Source of the DNA: Armatimonadota bacterium
GTDB lineage: Bacteria > Armatimonadota > Zipacnadia > Zipacnadales > UBA11051
DNA: 64,000 nt
Direction of reading: 5' to 3'
NCBI GenBank assembly: GCA_013178155.1
Contig: JABLXH010000012.1
Coordinates: forward strand, 1 to 64,000
Each line of letters opens with the position of its first letter. Position 1 is the stretch's first letter. A program made the translations under genes and the position numbers. A model generated the notes under the pieces. It worked only from the letters and a program-made list of their open reading frames with translations, searched no databases and was not told the origin of the DNA. This document shows, one piece after another, positions 57,428 through 64,000 of this stretch.

Positions 57428-58342
57428 CTATAGCAGGCGGGCCAGAGGCAGCCCCAGGCTGAGGCCCACGGACGTGACCAGGTGGCAGCCGATGGTGGCG
57501 GCGTTGGCGGGTGTGAGGTTTGGCAGGTCGTCGTAGGACTGCAGCACCACGGCGCTGGCCTTCAGCGCCAGCGGAAGCCCGGCCAGCGCCAGCAGCGCCC
57601 AGGGCGGGAGCAGGCCCGCCAGCACCGCTACCGGGACGATGGCTTGCGATAGTACCAGCAGCCCCACGTGCACGCGCGCAGAGACACGCCGGCCCAGGCG
57701 GACGACCCAGTGGCGCTTGCGGACAGCAGCATCGGCCTCCATGTCCTGGAACTGGTTGACCCATAGCACGGCGGAGATGAGCAATGCGGTCGGCAGGCTG
57801 GCGATGGCTGCCTCGACGGTGAATTGCTGGGTCTGCACGTAGTATGCGCCGAGCACGGGGAGAACACCGAAGTCCAGGAAGATGAAGAGCTCCCCGGCAC
57901 CACGGTAGCCCAGCCGAAATGGCGGGGCCGTGTAGAAGAACCCGGTCAGTCCCCCGACGACCCCCAGGGCCAGCACGGGCCAGCCGGTGGCCCAAACCAG
58001 ATAGAGACCGATGGCGGCGCCAAGCCCCATCGCCAGGAGCGCCGCCAGCAGCATCTCCCACGGCTCCACAAGCCCAAGCTGTATGACCCGGCTGCCCCCG
58101 GTGAAGGGGGTGGCATAGGTGGTGTTGGCAGCGTCATTGCCGGACAGGTGGTCGTAGTAGTCATTGGCGAGATTGGCGCAGGCGTGCAGAGCCGTGAGGG
58201 CGATCAGGGCGAGAAGCGCGTGCGGCCAGTGAATGCCGTGGCCGTCGTAGAAGGCCAGGGCCGTGCCCACCGCGATGGGGGCGAAGCTACCAGTGAAGAA
58301 AGGCGCACGGGCTGCACGCAGCCAAAACAGCGGTCCACGCAT
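57428..58342 (-). CDS. UbiA-family prenyltransferase, MenA-like
   Basis: A 304-residue membrane protein with about nine helices. The first Asp-rich motif is ANLANDYYDHLSGND and the second NQFQDMEADAAVRKR, with YTAPPFRLGYRG between, matching 1,4-dihydroxy-2-naphthoate polyprenyltransferase (menaquinone synthesis) more than UbiA proper. ATG 58342 (not the GTG six bases upstream) is favoured because AGGAGGAG is then seven bases away. No other men genes are nearby. Confidence 0.82.
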   Translation of the reverse strand: MRGPLFWLRAARAPFFTGSFAPIAVGTALAFYDGHGIHWPHALLALIALTALHACANLANDYYDHLSGNDAANTTYATPFTGGSRVIQLGLVEPWEMLLAALLAMGLGAAIGLYLVWATGWPVLALGVVGGLTGFFYTAPPFRLGYRGAGELFIFLDFGVLPVLGAYYVQTQQFTVEAAIASLPTALLISAVLWVNQFQDMEADAAVRKRHWVVRLGRRVSARVHVGLLVLSQAIVPVAVLAGLLPPWALLALAGLPLALKASAVVLQSYDDLPNLTPANAATIGCHLVTSVGLSLGLPLARLL

Positions 58343-58368
58343 GGACACACTCCTCCTGCTGCAAGAGA

Positions 58369-58399
58369 GCAGGGGGCAGCCACGGCGGCAGCCCCCTGC
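58369..58399 (-). terminator. Hairpin after zinc-ribbon gene
   Basis: Nine-bp perfect inverted repeat (58369-58377 and 58391-58399) in the 87-base gap between the zinc-ribbon and prenyltransferase genes. Only a short T/C-rich stretch follows on the minus strand, so termination is uncertain. Confidence 0.35.
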
Positions 58400-58429
58400 G
58401 AGACGATGGGTGATGGCAGTTCTGAGCGT

Positions 58430-58630
58430 CTATCTCAGGCGCAGGTCTATAACCCAACCAACCTCGTAAGTCTGGCCGCAGTTGGGGCACTTGAGGACAA
58501 CGCCGGCCGGCTGCCGCACCTCCTTGGTCGGTGGCATCTGCACCAGCACGATATGGAAGCCGCCCGCGTACTCACACTTCACGCACGTCTCGAAGGTCAC
58601 GTTCAGGTGGTGCAGCATCGGCTTGTCCAT
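58430..58630 (-). CDS. Small zinc-ribbon protein
   Basis: A 66-residue protein with two cysteine pairs, ETCVKCEYAGGF and LKCPNCGQTYEVG, forming a probable zinc ribbon, and a basic C-terminus. ATG 58630 lies nine bases after GGGAGG. It overlaps the 3' end region of the preceding flavoprotein reading direction by none (20-base gap). Function unknown. Confidence 0.65.
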   Translation of the reverse strand: MDKPMLHHLNVTFETCVKCEYAGGFHIVLVQMPPTKEVRQPAGVVLKCPNCGQTYEVGWVIDLRLR

Positions 58631-58649
58631 CGCTTTCGCCTCCCACAGA

Positions 58650-59246
58650 TCAGCGCGAGCGCACGAGCTGGGCCCCCGCTTCGCGGGCCTGCCCAACAGC
58701 CTCCCAATGCTCTCCCACCTCGCCGGACCGGGCGATCCGGGGGAAGATGAGCTCCGTGTACTCGCTATCCAGAATTTCCACGAAGTACCGGACCTCGGTG
58801 CGAATGCCCTCGATGTCTTCGACGGCGTCGCCGGCTAATGTAGAGACCAGGAGCACGTCGCGGTGCTTGTTCTGGCCGTCGGCTGAGATGGGATGGCCCA
58901 GCAGGTATTTGCGGGCCCAGAGGGCCTGGCAACGGTCAATCATCGCCTTGGTCTGAGCTGTGACCCCTCCGAAGTAGACCGGGCTGGCCAGGACCATGCC
59001 GTCCATGCGCTCGATGGCCTCATAGACCTGGTCCATGTCATCGCGGATCACGCAGCGCCCCGTCTGGCTGCAACCGCCGCAGTCCTGGCACGGACGGATG
59101 CTCAAGTCGTTCAGCGCGAGCTTGGTTACAGCGGCGCCTGCTTCCGCGGCGCCCTGGAGGGCGGCGTCCAGCAGGATGTCCACGTTACCTCCCACGCGGG
59201 GACTGCCCAGAACCCCAACGATGTAGGGCTGCTTCTTGTCTGCCAT
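58650..59246 (-). CDS. Flavodoxin-fold NADPH-dependent FMN reductase / iron-sulfur flavoprotein
   Basis: A 198-residue protein. VGVLGSPRVGGNVDILL is the FMN phosphate loop; IRPCQDCGGCSQTGRC is the compact cysteine motif of archaeal-type iron-sulfur flavoproteins that hold a [4Fe-4S] cluster; LASPVYFGGVTAQTKAMIDR is the FMN ring-binding loop. These proteins reduce oxygen or peroxide, or transfer electrons from ferredoxin, in anaerobes. AGGAG precedes ATG 59246. It belongs to the minus-strand group with aldolase and ferritin-like genes. Confidence 0.85.
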   Translation of the reverse strand: MADKKQPYIVGVLGSPRVGGNVDILLDAALQGAAEAGAAVTKLALNDLSIRPCQDCGGCSQTGRCVIRDDMDQVYEAIERMDGMVLASPVYFGGVTAQTKAMIDRCQALWARKYLLGHPISADGQNKHRDVLLVSTLAGDAVEDIEGIRTEVRYFVEILDSEYTELIFPRIARSGEVGEHWEAVGQAREAGAQLVRSR

Positions 59247-59306
59247 GCTTCTCTCCTCATGTCATAGGGCGCCCCGAGCGCCCTGATGCCGCCGTCAGGC
59301 AGCGGC

Positions 59307-60212
59307 TCATGCCAATGGGCGGCTGTACCTGGCCATCACCTCGGACTTGATCCGCGCCGTCATGGCCAGCGCCTCTTCCCAGGGTCGTTGCCACATATTG
59401 CGGCCGAAAATGAGGCCTGTGGCCCCGGCTTCCATGCACAGATGGGCCTTCCGCAGCAGGTCCTCATCGCCCAGCTTGGAGCCACCGGAGAACAGCACCA
59501 GGGTGCGGCCGGCCGACTCCACGACCCGGCGCAGCGCCGCCGCCTCGTCCTCGGCCAAGGTGTTGTAGGGTTTCGGCAGCTCTGCCAGGTTGTCCAGCTT
59601 CGGCTCGTTTAGCTTCACCACATCTGCCCCGAGCTCACAGGCGATGCGGGCCGCGTAATCCACAGCGTAAAGCGAGTCGCGCCCACCCTTGGCCTCGATC
59701 GCCTCACCCCGGGGGTAAGCCCAGACGATGACCGGCATGCCCGCGGCCTCCGCCTCCTGACGCACGGACATGAACTGCAGGAAATCGCGGTCCTGGGCGG
59801 GGGAGCCCACGTAGACCGTATACCCGACCGCATCCGCTCCCAGGCGCACGGCGTCGGCCACGGTGGCGTTGAGCGGCGAGAAGGCCTGCGCGTCGGAAGG
59901 TATCGTCGTCTTGCCGTTGAGCTTCAGGATGAGGGGAACCCGTCCGGCGTACCGGTGCATGTACTTCTCCGCCAGACCGATCTGAAAGACGATGCCCGAA
60001 TAGCCGCCTTCCAGCGCCAGCCGAAGTTGGAACTCGGGGTCCTTGCTCTCAGGGTTGGCGAAGAAGTCCACCGGCCCGTGCTCCATGCCCTGGTCAATGG
60101 GCAGAAACATGGCGGTCCCGTTGGCCGGTCCGTGCTGGTACAGCAGCCGATACAGCCGGGCGCGTTTGCCCGTGGACAACGTCATACGATCCAGTGTCAC
60201 ATAGTCAGCCAT
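59307..60212 (-). CDS. DhnA/FbaB-type class I fructose-bisphosphate aldolase family
   Basis: A 301-residue TIM-barrel aldolase of the archaeal/DhnA type: [18 protein letters not shown] (metal-free active-site Asp), [35 protein letters not shown] with the likely Schiff-base Lys, [15 protein letters not shown] (phosphate loop) and [12 protein letters not shown]. It cleaves fructose 1,6-bisphosphate or a related ketose phosphate in glycolysis/gluconeogenesis. Start ATG 60212, with GAGGGAAG upstream. Confidence 0.9.
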   Translation of the reverse strand: MADYVTLDRMTLSTGKRARLYRLLYQHGPANGTAMFLPIDQGMEHGPVDFFANPESKDPEFQLRLALEGGYSGIVFQIGLAEKYMHRYAGRVPLILKLNGKTTIPSDAQAFSPLNATVADAVRLGADAVGYTVYVGSPAQDRDFLQFMSVRQEAEAAGMPVIVWAYPRGEAIEAKGGRDSLYAVDYAARIACELGADVVKLNEPKLDNLAELPKPYNTLAEDEAAALRRVVESAGRTLVLFSGGSKLGDEDLLRKAHLCMEAGATGLIFGRNMWQRPWEEALAMTARIKSEVMARYSRPLA

Positions 60213-60248
60213 AGTCTACCACTTCCCTCGACCGGATTCGCCCGCCTC

Positions 60249-60743
60249 TCACCGGCCCTCTTGCAGATCCTGCTTGAGCTTGCTGAGGATGCGCACATGG
60301 CTCTTTTCCTGGGCCAGCAGGGCTCCTACCTTCGGAGCCTCCTCGGCGCTGACGATATCCCGCATTTCATAGAGGAAGAGAATGGTGTCTTTCTCGAAAG
60401 CGATGGCGAAGTCAAGCGCCTCTGCGTCCGTTCGCATTGCCGCCACGGCCCGCGTGCCGGTGGCCTGATCGGGAAGCACACGCGAAAACAGCAGGGCCCC
60501 CATGTACTCCTGCTCCTCACCCGGATAGGACTCGCGCGGGGGGTGCTGGGGTGATGCTTCCTTCATCTGCCGGAAGGTCGCCTCATGGTTGCGCTCGGCC
60601 TCCGCCAGGTTGTGCATCAGCTTCGCCACGCTCTCAGTGCTGGCTGCCTTGGCGGCGGCCTCATAGAAGGCGCGCCCGTTCTGCTCGGTCAGGATGGCCA
60701 TGTCGTAGACTTCCTCGGCCGAGAACAATCCCAGACTGGACAT
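60249..60743 (-). CDS. Rubrerythrin-like ferritin-fold protein
   Basis: A 164-residue four-helix protein: the two Glu-rich helices AILTEQNGRAFYEAAAKAA with AEAERNHEATFRQM, and AIAFEKDTILFLYEMRD with AQEKSHVRILSKL, supply the ExxH-type di-iron ligands of rubrerythrin-like ferritins. No rubredoxin domain is attached. It likely reduces peroxide or stores iron in an anaerobe. ATG 60743 has AGAGGAGT eight bases upstream. Confidence 0.85.
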   Translation of the reverse strand: MSSLGLFSAEEVYDMAILTEQNGRAFYEAAAKAASTESVAKLMHNLAEAERNHEATFRQMKEASPQHPPRESYPGEEQEYMGALLFSRVLPDQATGTRAVAAMRTDAEALDFAIAFEKDTILFLYEMRDIVSAEEAPKVGALLAQEKSHVRILSKLKQDLQEGR

Positions 60744-60973
60744 ACGCACTACTCCTCTGGCGCTGTAGTCATACCCCGGGGGCATCGCGAACCGCCGCGC
60801 GGCACCCGCGGTCCCAGCTCGAAGCGCTGCCGCTGCTGGCCTCATGCTGTCCTATTGGACTTTCGCTAGTATTCCATCGTTCACCTTCCCTCCGCGGTAC
60901 CCATGTCCAGCAGCGGTCCAAGGCGTGCACCGCTGCTTTGCAGTTAAACCGGTGCAAAAGCTCGCGGGGGCTA

Positions 60974-61002
60974 TTGACAAGCTGTTGGCGATTTGCGATA
61001 TT
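60974..61002 (+). promoter_or_regulatory. Promoter of the hydrogenase operon
   Basis: TTGACA (60974-60979, perfect), 17-base spacer, GATATT (60997-61002, four of six). Expected start near 61009, giving a leader of about 115 bases. Confidence 0.6.
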
Positions 61003-61044
61003 GAACCGTCGCACAGGCATGACCGTCGTAGACAAGCGACGATC

Positions 61045-61071
61045 AGCGGACTGGATGCGGTCCGCTTTTTT
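61045..61071 (+). terminator. Intrinsic terminator inside the hydrogenase leader
   Basis: Seven-bp stem AGCGGAC (61045-61051) with GTCCGCT (61060-61066), followed by six Ts ending 61071. It lies between the promoter and the hydrogenase start codon. A preceding small hairpin (CGTCG/CGACG) occupies the first part of the leader. Confidence 0.7.
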
Positions 61072-61083
61072 GGCGTCTCCCTA

Positions 61084-61099
61084 TGTGACTTTTTTCACA
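61084..61099. promoter_or_regulatory. Rex/Crp-type palindrome TGTGA-N6-TCACA
   Basis: TGTGACTTTTTTCACA is a perfect TGTGA-N6-TCACA inverted repeat, 25 bases before the hydrogenase ATG. It fits the core of the NADH-sensing repressor Rex (TTGTGAANNNNTTCACAA) and equally the Crp/Fnr half-sites. In fermentative bacteria Rex controls hydrogenase operons, which favours Rex. Confidence 0.55.
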
Positions 61100-61124
61100 A
61101 ACTGTCTCCACAGGAGAACCCTCC

Positions 61125-62897
61125 ATGTCTGACGTAACCCTGACCATTGACGGTGTCTCTGCTACGGTTCCCAGGGGCACGACGATCATGCAGGCCGCCG
61201 ACACCGTTGGCATCCGTATTCCTCGGCTTTGCTACCATCCTCGCCTCTCTATCGAGGGAGCCTGCCGCGTCTGTGTGGTGGAGGTGGAAGGGGCGCGCAA
61301 CCTGGTTGCCTCCTGTCATTACCCCGCCGAGGACGGCATGGTGGTGCGCACGCACACGCCCGAGATCCTGCAGCTCCGTCGTGACATCGTTGAGTTGCTC
61401 CTCGACAACCACCCCGAGGACTGCAACACCTGTGAGCGCGACGGCAACTGCGAGCTGCAGCGCCTGGCTTACGCCACCGGGATTCGCGAGCGGCTGTTTG
61501 CTGGCGAGCGCAAGCACTACGAGAAGGACAACCTGGGGCCAGCCATCATCCGCGACCCGGACAAGTGCATCCTCTGCGGCCGGTGCGTGCGGGTGTGTGG
61601 TGAGATCCAGGAAGTGGGCTGCCTGGGCCAGGTCAACCGCGGGTTCAAGACCGTCGTCATGCCGGCCCACGATGCCCCCATGGTCGAGACCGTGTGCACA
61701 GGCTGTGGGCAATGCGTGAACGTCTGCCCCACCGCTGCCTTCCTGGAAAAGGACGCCACGGCCGATCTCATGAAGGCTATCGAGGATCCCGAGATGATCG
61801 TGGTGAGCCAGATGGCGCCGTCAGTGCGGGCAGCCATCGGCGAAGCCTTCGGAGAGGCCCCCGGCAAGGCGTACGAGGGCGAGATCTACGCCGCCATGCG
61901 CCGGATTGGCGTGGATTACGTGTTTGATACCCAGTTCAGTGCTGACCTCACGATCATGGAGGAGGGCGCGGAGTTCGTCAAGAAGCTGGCCGAGGGCGGT
62001 CCGCTGCCCAACATCACCTCATGCTGTCCCACGTGGGTCAAGTACTGCGAGACCTTCCACCCGAATCTGCTGCATCTGCTCTCCACCGCCAAGTCGCCCA
62101 TGTCCATGCAGGGGGCGATGGTGAAGACCTACTGGGCCGAGAAGATGGGCATTGACCCCAGTCGCATCTTCTCACTGGCGGTCATGTGCTGCACCTGCAA
62201 GAAGTTCGAGGCCACGCGCCCGGAGCTCTTCGTCAACGGCCTCCCGGCCGTTGACCGCGTGCTGACCACCCGCGAGTTCGCCTGGTTGCTCAGGAACTAC
62301 GGCATTGACTTCACGCACCTGCAGCCGGAGGAGGCGGACAACCCGCTGGGCGAATCCACCGGTGCTGGCGTCATCTTCGGCGCCACCGGCGGCGTGACGG
62401 AGGCAGCGCTGCGCACCGCCTACTACCTCCTGTTTCAAAAGGACCTTCCTGCCGACGCCCTCAACTTCGAGCAGGTCCGGGGTCTCAAGGGGGTGCGCGA
62501 GGCCACCCTCGACTTCGAGGGGACAGCGGTGCGCTTGGCCGTGGTGCATGGCCTGAGCAACGCGAACGAGGTTTTGGACCGGCTGATTGCCGGTGGCGAG
62601 TACCACTGGATCGAGGTCATGGGGTGTCCGGGCGGCTGCGTGGGCGGGGGCGGCCAGCCGTACGCGGGGGCCAATGCGGTGCCGCTGGATGAGTGCCTGC
62701 TGGCTCAGCGCGCCTCTGCCCTGTACAACCTGGACGCTGCCCGGGAGATACGCTGCTCCCACCATAACCCCAGCATCCAGCGACTCTATCAGGAGTACCT
62801 GGGTGACCCCCTGGGGCACAAGGCGCATGAGCTGTTGCATACCTACTACTATCCGCGGGTGCCTATGGGCGTCCGGCCGCAGGAGGCACAGGTCTGA
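61125..62897 (+). CDS. hydA: [FeFe]-hydrogenase, NADH-linked/bifurcating HydA type
   Basis: A 590-residue catalytic subunit. N-terminal [2Fe-2S] ligands Cys36, 47, 50, 64; His-Cys3 [4Fe-4S] site His96, Cys100, 103, 109; two [4Fe-4S] sites at Cys148-158 and Cys191-201; then the H-cluster domain. L1 is TSCCPTW (298-304), L3 is MGCPGGCVGGGGQP (Cys501, 505). L2, canonically MPCxxKxxE, reads MCCTCKKFE (354-362), so Pro is replaced by Cys355 and a further Cys358 is present; ligand Cys356 and Lys359 remain. Followed in overlap by a NuoE-like subunit, as in HydABC enzymes that couple NADH and ferredoxin. AGGAG precedes the ATG. Confidence 0.93.
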   Translation: MSDVTLTIDGVSATVPRGTTIMQAADTVGIRIPRLCYHPRLSIEGACRVCVVEVEGARNLVASCHYPAEDGMVVRTHTPEILQLRRDIVELLLDNHPEDCNTCERDGNCELQRLAYATGIRERLFAGERKHYEKDNLGPAIIRDPDKCILCGRCVRVCGEIQEVGCLGQVNRGFKTVVMPAHDAPMVETVCTGCGQCVNVCPTAAFLEKDATADLMKAIEDPEMIVVSQMAPSVRAAIGEAFGEAPGKAYEGEIYAAMRRIGVDYVFDTQFSADLTIMEEGAEFVKKLAEGGPLPNITSCCPTWVKYCETFHPNLLHLLSTAKSPMSMQGAMVKTYWAEKMGIDPSRIFSLAVMCCTCKKFEATRPELFVNGLPAVDRVLTTREFAWLLRNYGIDFTHLQPEEADNPLGESTGAGVIFGATGGVTEAALRTAYYLLFQKDLPADALNFEQVRGLKGVREATLDFEGTAVRLAVVHGLSNANEVLDRLIAGGEYHWIEVMGCPGGCVGGGGQPYAGANAVPLDECLLAQRASALYNLDAAREIRCSHHNPSIQRLYQEYLGDPLGHKAHELLHTYYYPRVPMGVRPQEAQV

Positions 62898-63421
62898 TGC
62901 GGTATCAGCGCAAGACACTCGAGAGCCCGGAATGGTGGCAGTCCCTGGACGCTTACATCGCTGAACAGAAGGAGCGCAACCGCGATCACGTCCAGAGTGC
63001 GCTGATTCCGGTGCTGCATCACGTGCAGGATACCTTCGGCTACATCCCGGTCAAAGCGATCAACCATGTGGCGCAGCAGTTGGGGGTGCCCACGGCCTTT
63101 GTCTGCGGCGTGGCCAGCTTCTACTCGTATTTCTCATTGACCCCCAAGGGCATCTACACCATCAGCGTATGCCTTGGCACCGCCTGCTACGTGCGCGGGA
63201 GCCAGGCGGTTCTGGACGAGTTCTGTCGCCAGATCAACTGCCGCCCCGGCGAAAGTACGCCAGACGGTCTTTTCACCGTGCACGAGGCGCGCTGCCTGGG
63301 CGCCTGCGGGCAGGCGCCGGTGGTCATGGTCAATGATGTAGTGTACGCGCGGGTCACCCCGGAACAAGTTCCGGACATCATCGCCCAGTTGACAGCAGAG
63401 GCCCAGGCCGAGTCGGCCTAG
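62897..63421 (+). CDS. hydC: NuoE/HydC-like [2Fe-2S] subunit
   Basis: A 174-residue thioredoxin-fold ferredoxin. Helical N-terminus (LIPVLHHVQDTFGYIP) and then the four-cysteine cluster site: CLGTACYVRG and CLGACGQAP. It passes electrons between the NADH-oxidising HydB subunit and HydA. Its ATG overlaps the hydA stop (TGATG), so translation is coupled. No HydB (NuoF-like) is inside the window; it is expected downstream. Confidence 0.92.
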   Translation: MRYQRKTLESPEWWQSLDAYIAEQKERNRDHVQSALIPVLHHVQDTFGYIPVKAINHVAQQLGVPTAFVCGVASFYSYFSLTPKGIYTISVCLGTACYVRGSQAVLDEFCRQINCRPGESTPDGLFTVHEARCLGACGQAPVVMVNDVVYARVTPEQVPDIIAQLTAEAQAESA

Positions 63422-63461
63422 GCTGGTCCGCAGGGGTGCGGCAGCGGTGCCGCGGTAGGCC

Positions 63462-64000
63462 ATGGACCTCCCAATCAAAACCAAGCTGGAACTGAGCTTC
63501 GTCAGCCTCGCCCTCGTCGGCGGCTTGGTGACAGTCATCGCGGGCGGAGCTTTCTTGCGGTGCACGCTGGCGGACGACACTGATGTACACCTGGTGCTCG
63601 GCGTACTGCTGAGTGCGGCCCTGGTCAATGTCGTCCTGGCGTTGGCGATGGGAGCCTTCATGGCCCGAAAGCTGACGCAGCGCATTGCCGCGCTGACCGA
63701 TGCTGCCCTCGCCCTGGAACACGGCGAGCTCGACGCCCGGGTGCCCCTGCCCAAGCACGCGCGGCAGGATGAGCTGAAGCGCCTGCAGGTGGTCTTCAAT
63801 GAGATGGCGGGAGCGCTGCAGAGTCGCGACGAGGAGCTGCGACGCAGCCAGCAGCAACTCCAGGAGACGGCTCAGGAGCTGCGGCAGTGGAATGAAAGCT
63901 ATCTGAGCACCCTGGCCTTCATCACCCATGAGCTGAAGAACCAGATCGCCTCAACCCGGCTGAACTTACTGGCGCTGCGCGACGGGTACATCGGCGACCT
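63462..64000 (+). CDS. HAMP-domain sensor histidine kinase, 3'-truncated
   Basis: The frame from ATG 63462 runs to the window end (179 codons). Two hydrophobic segments (about 13-32 and 45-65) flank a short extracytoplasmic loop. A HAMP-like stretch (RKLTQRIAALTDAALALEHGELDARV) leads to a coiled coil rich in Glu/Gln (about 110-150), then the phosphoacceptor box FITHELKNQIAS. The ATPase domain lies beyond the window. Histidine-kinase-like genes often lie between the NuoE-like and NuoF-like genes of HydABC operons, which fits this position 40 bases after the NuoE-like gene. Confidence 0.82.
   Translation, partial: MDLPIKTKLELSFVSLALVGGLVTVIAGGAFLRCTLADDTDVHLVLGVLLSAALVNVVLALAMGAFMARKLTQRIAALTDAALALEHGELDARVPLPKHARQDELKRLQVVFNEMAGALQSRDEELRRSQQQLQETAQELRQWNESYLSTLAFITHELKNQIASTRLNLLALRDGYIGD

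Larger units (their letters stand above)
60744..61124. other. Divergent intergenic region, ferritin-like/hydrogenase
   Basis: A 381-base gap without a gene. The left part (60744-60973) shows nothing I can name. The right part holds a promoter, a terminator and a palindrome, listed separately. A 37-codon frame starting ATG 61019 crosses into the hydrogenase start but has no ribosome-binding site. Confidence 0.6.

Noticed and set aside
61019-61132. A 37-codon leader-peptide-like frame before hydA
   Set aside because: No ribosome-binding site, no run of regulatory codons, and it passes through the terminator and palindrome; probably chance.

Overview
This is a GC-rich bacterial chromosomal window carrying 49 protein-coding genes; the first and last run off the edges. 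I see no tRNA, rRNA, CRISPR array or insertion sequence. Several traits point to a diderm, probably anaerobic bacterium from a poorly cultured lineage. These are an OstA/LptD-like outer-membrane protein, a SecA with a large insertion, a multi-iron-sulfur [FeFe]-hydrogenase followed by a NuoE-like subunit, a rubrerythrin-like ferritin, and many polysaccharide-degradation genes with URO-D-fold, DUF1638, DUF4832 and DUF4091 families. Armatimonadota or a comparable deep lineage is my best guess; it is an inference from gene content and not a measured placement.

Region 1 to 14.6 kb holds a truncated secreted clan-CD-like protease, a membrane-anchored PepSY-like protein, a URO-D-fold protein and a GT2 glycosyltransferase. 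It then carries the competence pair comEA-comEC, a YbaK deacylase, a secreted DUF4832 glycosidase-like protein, leuS (with a variant HIGH motif), a membrane protein with all three signatures of presenilin-type intramembrane aspartyl proteases, and a small cysteine-rich protein.

Region 14.7 to 30.6 kb starts with an excellent promoter for rpoZ (omega with a very acidic tail), then dnaJ, prmA and rsmE. A carbohydrate-type group follows: a solute-binding lipoprotein without permeases, an exported nitrilase-like enzyme and a GHL6-like glycosidase. On the minus strand lies an lptD-like gene, secA, prfB (intact only through a programmed +1 frameshift) and a free-standing 5'-nucleotidase C-terminal domain.

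Region 30.6 to 41.6 kb opens with a near-consensus promoter, a highly structured leader of about 290 nt and an intrinsic terminator, just ahead of a sigma-70-family gene. A segment in the leader can pair with the terminator's 5' arm, so it looks like an attenuator or an undescribed riboswitch. VOC, SDR, beta-propeller lipoprotein and esterase-like genes follow, then DUF2892, a second URO-D protein, a GT-C-type membrane glycosyltransferase, a Gfo/Idh/MocA dehydrogenase and a repeat-domain lipoprotein.

Region 41.7 to 57.4 kb is a carbohydrate-processing block: aquaporin, then a tight plus-strand operon (DUF1638, zinc dehydrogenase, SGNH hydrolase, URO-D, Gfo/Idh/MocA, GH3). Facing it are a GH38 mannosidase and a sugar isomerase, followed by a secreted DUF4091/GH123-like protein and a class-III aminotransferase.

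Region 57.4 to 64 kb has a MenA-like prenyltransferase, a zinc ribbon, an iron-sulfur-flavoprotein-like reductase, a DhnA-type aldolase and a ferritin-like protein, all on the minus strand. Divergent from these is a hydrogenase operon (HydA-like, NuoE-like, histidine kinase cut by the window end). Its leader carries a promoter, an intrinsic terminator and a Rex/Crp-type palindrome.
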